From Agrococcus carbonis (GTDB taxonomy: Bacteria > Actinomycetota > Actinomycetes > Actinomycetales > Microbacteriaceae): DNA of 64,000 bases. A model generated the notes under the pieces. That model did no database searches. It had not been told where the DNA came from and saw nothing but the letters and a program-made list of their open reading frames with translations. The DNA is taken from contig NZ_LT629734.1 of the NCBI RefSeq assembly GCF_900104705.1, positions 1,798,001 to 1,862,000 on the forward strand. The letters are read 5' to 3'. A program made the position numbers and the translations under genes. Of the stretch, positions 63,215 through 64,000 are shown piece by piece (within the stretch, counting starts at the first letter, position 1; every line of letters begins with the position of its first letter).

Positions 63215-63220
63215 TATCCT
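63215..63220 (+). promoter_or_regulatory. -10 hexamer of a leaderless promoter (panC)
   Basis: TATCCT lies 6 nt before the GTG at 63227. Confidence 0.6.
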
Positions 63221-63226
63221 GACGTG

Positions 63227-64000
63227 GTGCCCCGAGCGATCCAGACCCTCGCGACCGTCGCCGACGCCCGCGCCTTCGTCGCCGCCGAGCGCGCCGCGGG
63301 CCGCCGCATCGCGCTCGTGCCGACGATGGGCGCGCTCCACGAGGGCCACCTTGAGCTCGTGCGCGTCGCGCGTGAGCACGCCGACACGGTCGTCGCATCC
63401 GTCTTCGTCAACCCGATGCAGTTCGGCCCGCACGAGGATCTCGACCGCTACCCGCGCTCGCCCGAGGCCGACACGCAGCAGCTGATCGTGCTCGGCGCCG
63501 AGGCGGTCTTCATGCCCGAGCCCGACGAGATGTACCCGCACGGGCGCTCGAGCACCGTCGTCACCGCCGGCCACCTCGGCACCGTGCTCGAGGGGCGCAG
63601 CCGCCCCGGCCACTTCGACGGCGTCCTCACCGTCGTCACGAAGCTCCTCTCGATCGTGCAGCCCGAGGTCGCGGTGTTCGGCGAGAAGGATGCGCAGCAG
63701 CTCTTCCTCGTCCGCCGCATGGTCGACGATCTCAACCTGCCCGTCGAGGTCGTGGGCGTGCCGACGGTGCGCGAGCCCGACGGCCTCGCGCTCTCGAGCC
63801 GCAACGCGCTGCTGCGGGGCGGCGAGCGGCAGGATGCGCTCGTGCTCTCGCGCGCGCTAGAGGCGGCCGGCGCCGCGTCCGACCGCGGCGTCGAGGCGAT
63901 GCTCGCGGCTGCCCAGTCGGTGTTCCAGGCCGACTCGGGCGCGCAGCTCGACTACCTCGCCGTCGTCGACCCCGCGACCTTCACCCCCGCATCCGCCGAC
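63227..64000 (+). CDS. panC: Pantoate-beta-alanine ligase (pantothenate synthetase), 3' end cut
   Basis: The first 258 codons of PanC, which joins pantoate and beta-alanine with ATP to give pantothenate. [20 protein letters not shown] (32-51) holds the HIGH-like ATP motif, [19 protein letters not shown] the pantoate site and ALSSRNALL the KMSKS-like loop. GTG at 63227 is 6 nt after TATCCT; a GTG three bases earlier is possible. The stop lies outside the window. Confidence 0.93.
   Translation, partial: MPRAIQTLATVADARAFVAAERAAGRRIALVPTMGALHEGHLELVRVAREHADTVVASVFVNPMQFGPHEDLDRYPRSPEADTQQLIVLGAEAVFMPEPDEMYPHGRSSTVVTAGHLGTVLEGRSRPGHFDGVLTVVTKLLSIVQPEVAVFGEKDAQQLFLVRRMVDDLNLPVEVVGVPTVREPDGLALSSRNALLRGGERQDALVLSRALEAAGAASDRGVEAMLAAAQSVFQADSGAQLDYLAVVDPATFTPASAD

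Overview
This 64 kb window is a very GC-rich actinobacterial chromosome segment. The gene set, the -10 hexamers of TANNNT type sitting about 6 nt before start codons, and the gene order tilS-hpt-ftsH-folE-folP/folB-folK-DUF3180-panC all point to Actinomycetota. The intergenic repeats and codon style suggest Microbacteriaceae, possibly an Agrococcus-like organism; the genus is an inference. No insertion sequence, prophage, integrase, CRISPR array or rRNA operon is visible. It reads as ordinary chromosome with some accessory genes.

Region 1-13 kb holds redox enzymes and transporters: a luciferase-like monooxygenase coupled to an FMN reductase and the start of a probable MarR regulator, a sarcosine/N-methyltryptophan-type oxidase, two MFS carriers, a uracil permease, a second FMN reductase, an acetolactate-synthase-like TPP enzyme and a short UvrA-like ATPase. 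Region 12.8-20.5 kb holds a hydrolase/TetR pair with a clear operator, a PLP decarboxylase converging on a phosphoglycosyl transferase fused to a GNAT-like domain, a lysophospholipase-like hydrolase, a Cys-rich regulator divergent from a DoxX-like membrane protein, and a lipoate ligase. Region 20.5-29.6 kb holds TerC, a GNAT protein, a repeat block, tRNA-Gly(CCC), an LmeA-like protein, a tandem GNAT protein, an EamA carrier, a run of 28 C, an ABC exporter, a YbaK-type editing protein and Tam.

Region 29.7-37.6 kb is the glycogen-to-trehalose set glgX-treY-treZ followed by a leaderless gene of unknown function. Region 37.6-46.6 kb holds a GlxA/AraC regulator, two tiny membrane proteins, an amidohydrolase, an acyl-CoA oxidase, a fatty-acid desaturase translationally coupled to a PlsC-like acyltransferase, a PPOX-fold protein and a dinucleotide-binding oxidoreductase. 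Region 46.6-50 kb holds a TerC protein under a yybP-ykoY manganese riboswitch, three tRNAs (Glu, Asp, Phe) and an M23 peptidase.

Region 50-64 kb is the conserved housekeeping cluster: ppa and tilS diverge from one symmetric promoter, then hpt, ftsH, the folate genes with a FolP-FolB fusion, DUF3180, two PH-domain membrane proteins, a Rossmann/DUF2520 protein and panC, which runs off the end. Two related lipoproteins flank hpt, and an LCP ligase on the minus strand interrupts the cluster.

Many genes appear to be transcribed as leaderless mRNAs. No single undescribed system is obvious. The best leads are the decarboxylase/phosphoglycosyl-transferase-GNAT pair, the C28 tract, two intergenic repeat families, two upstream short ORFs and several operator-like palindromes.
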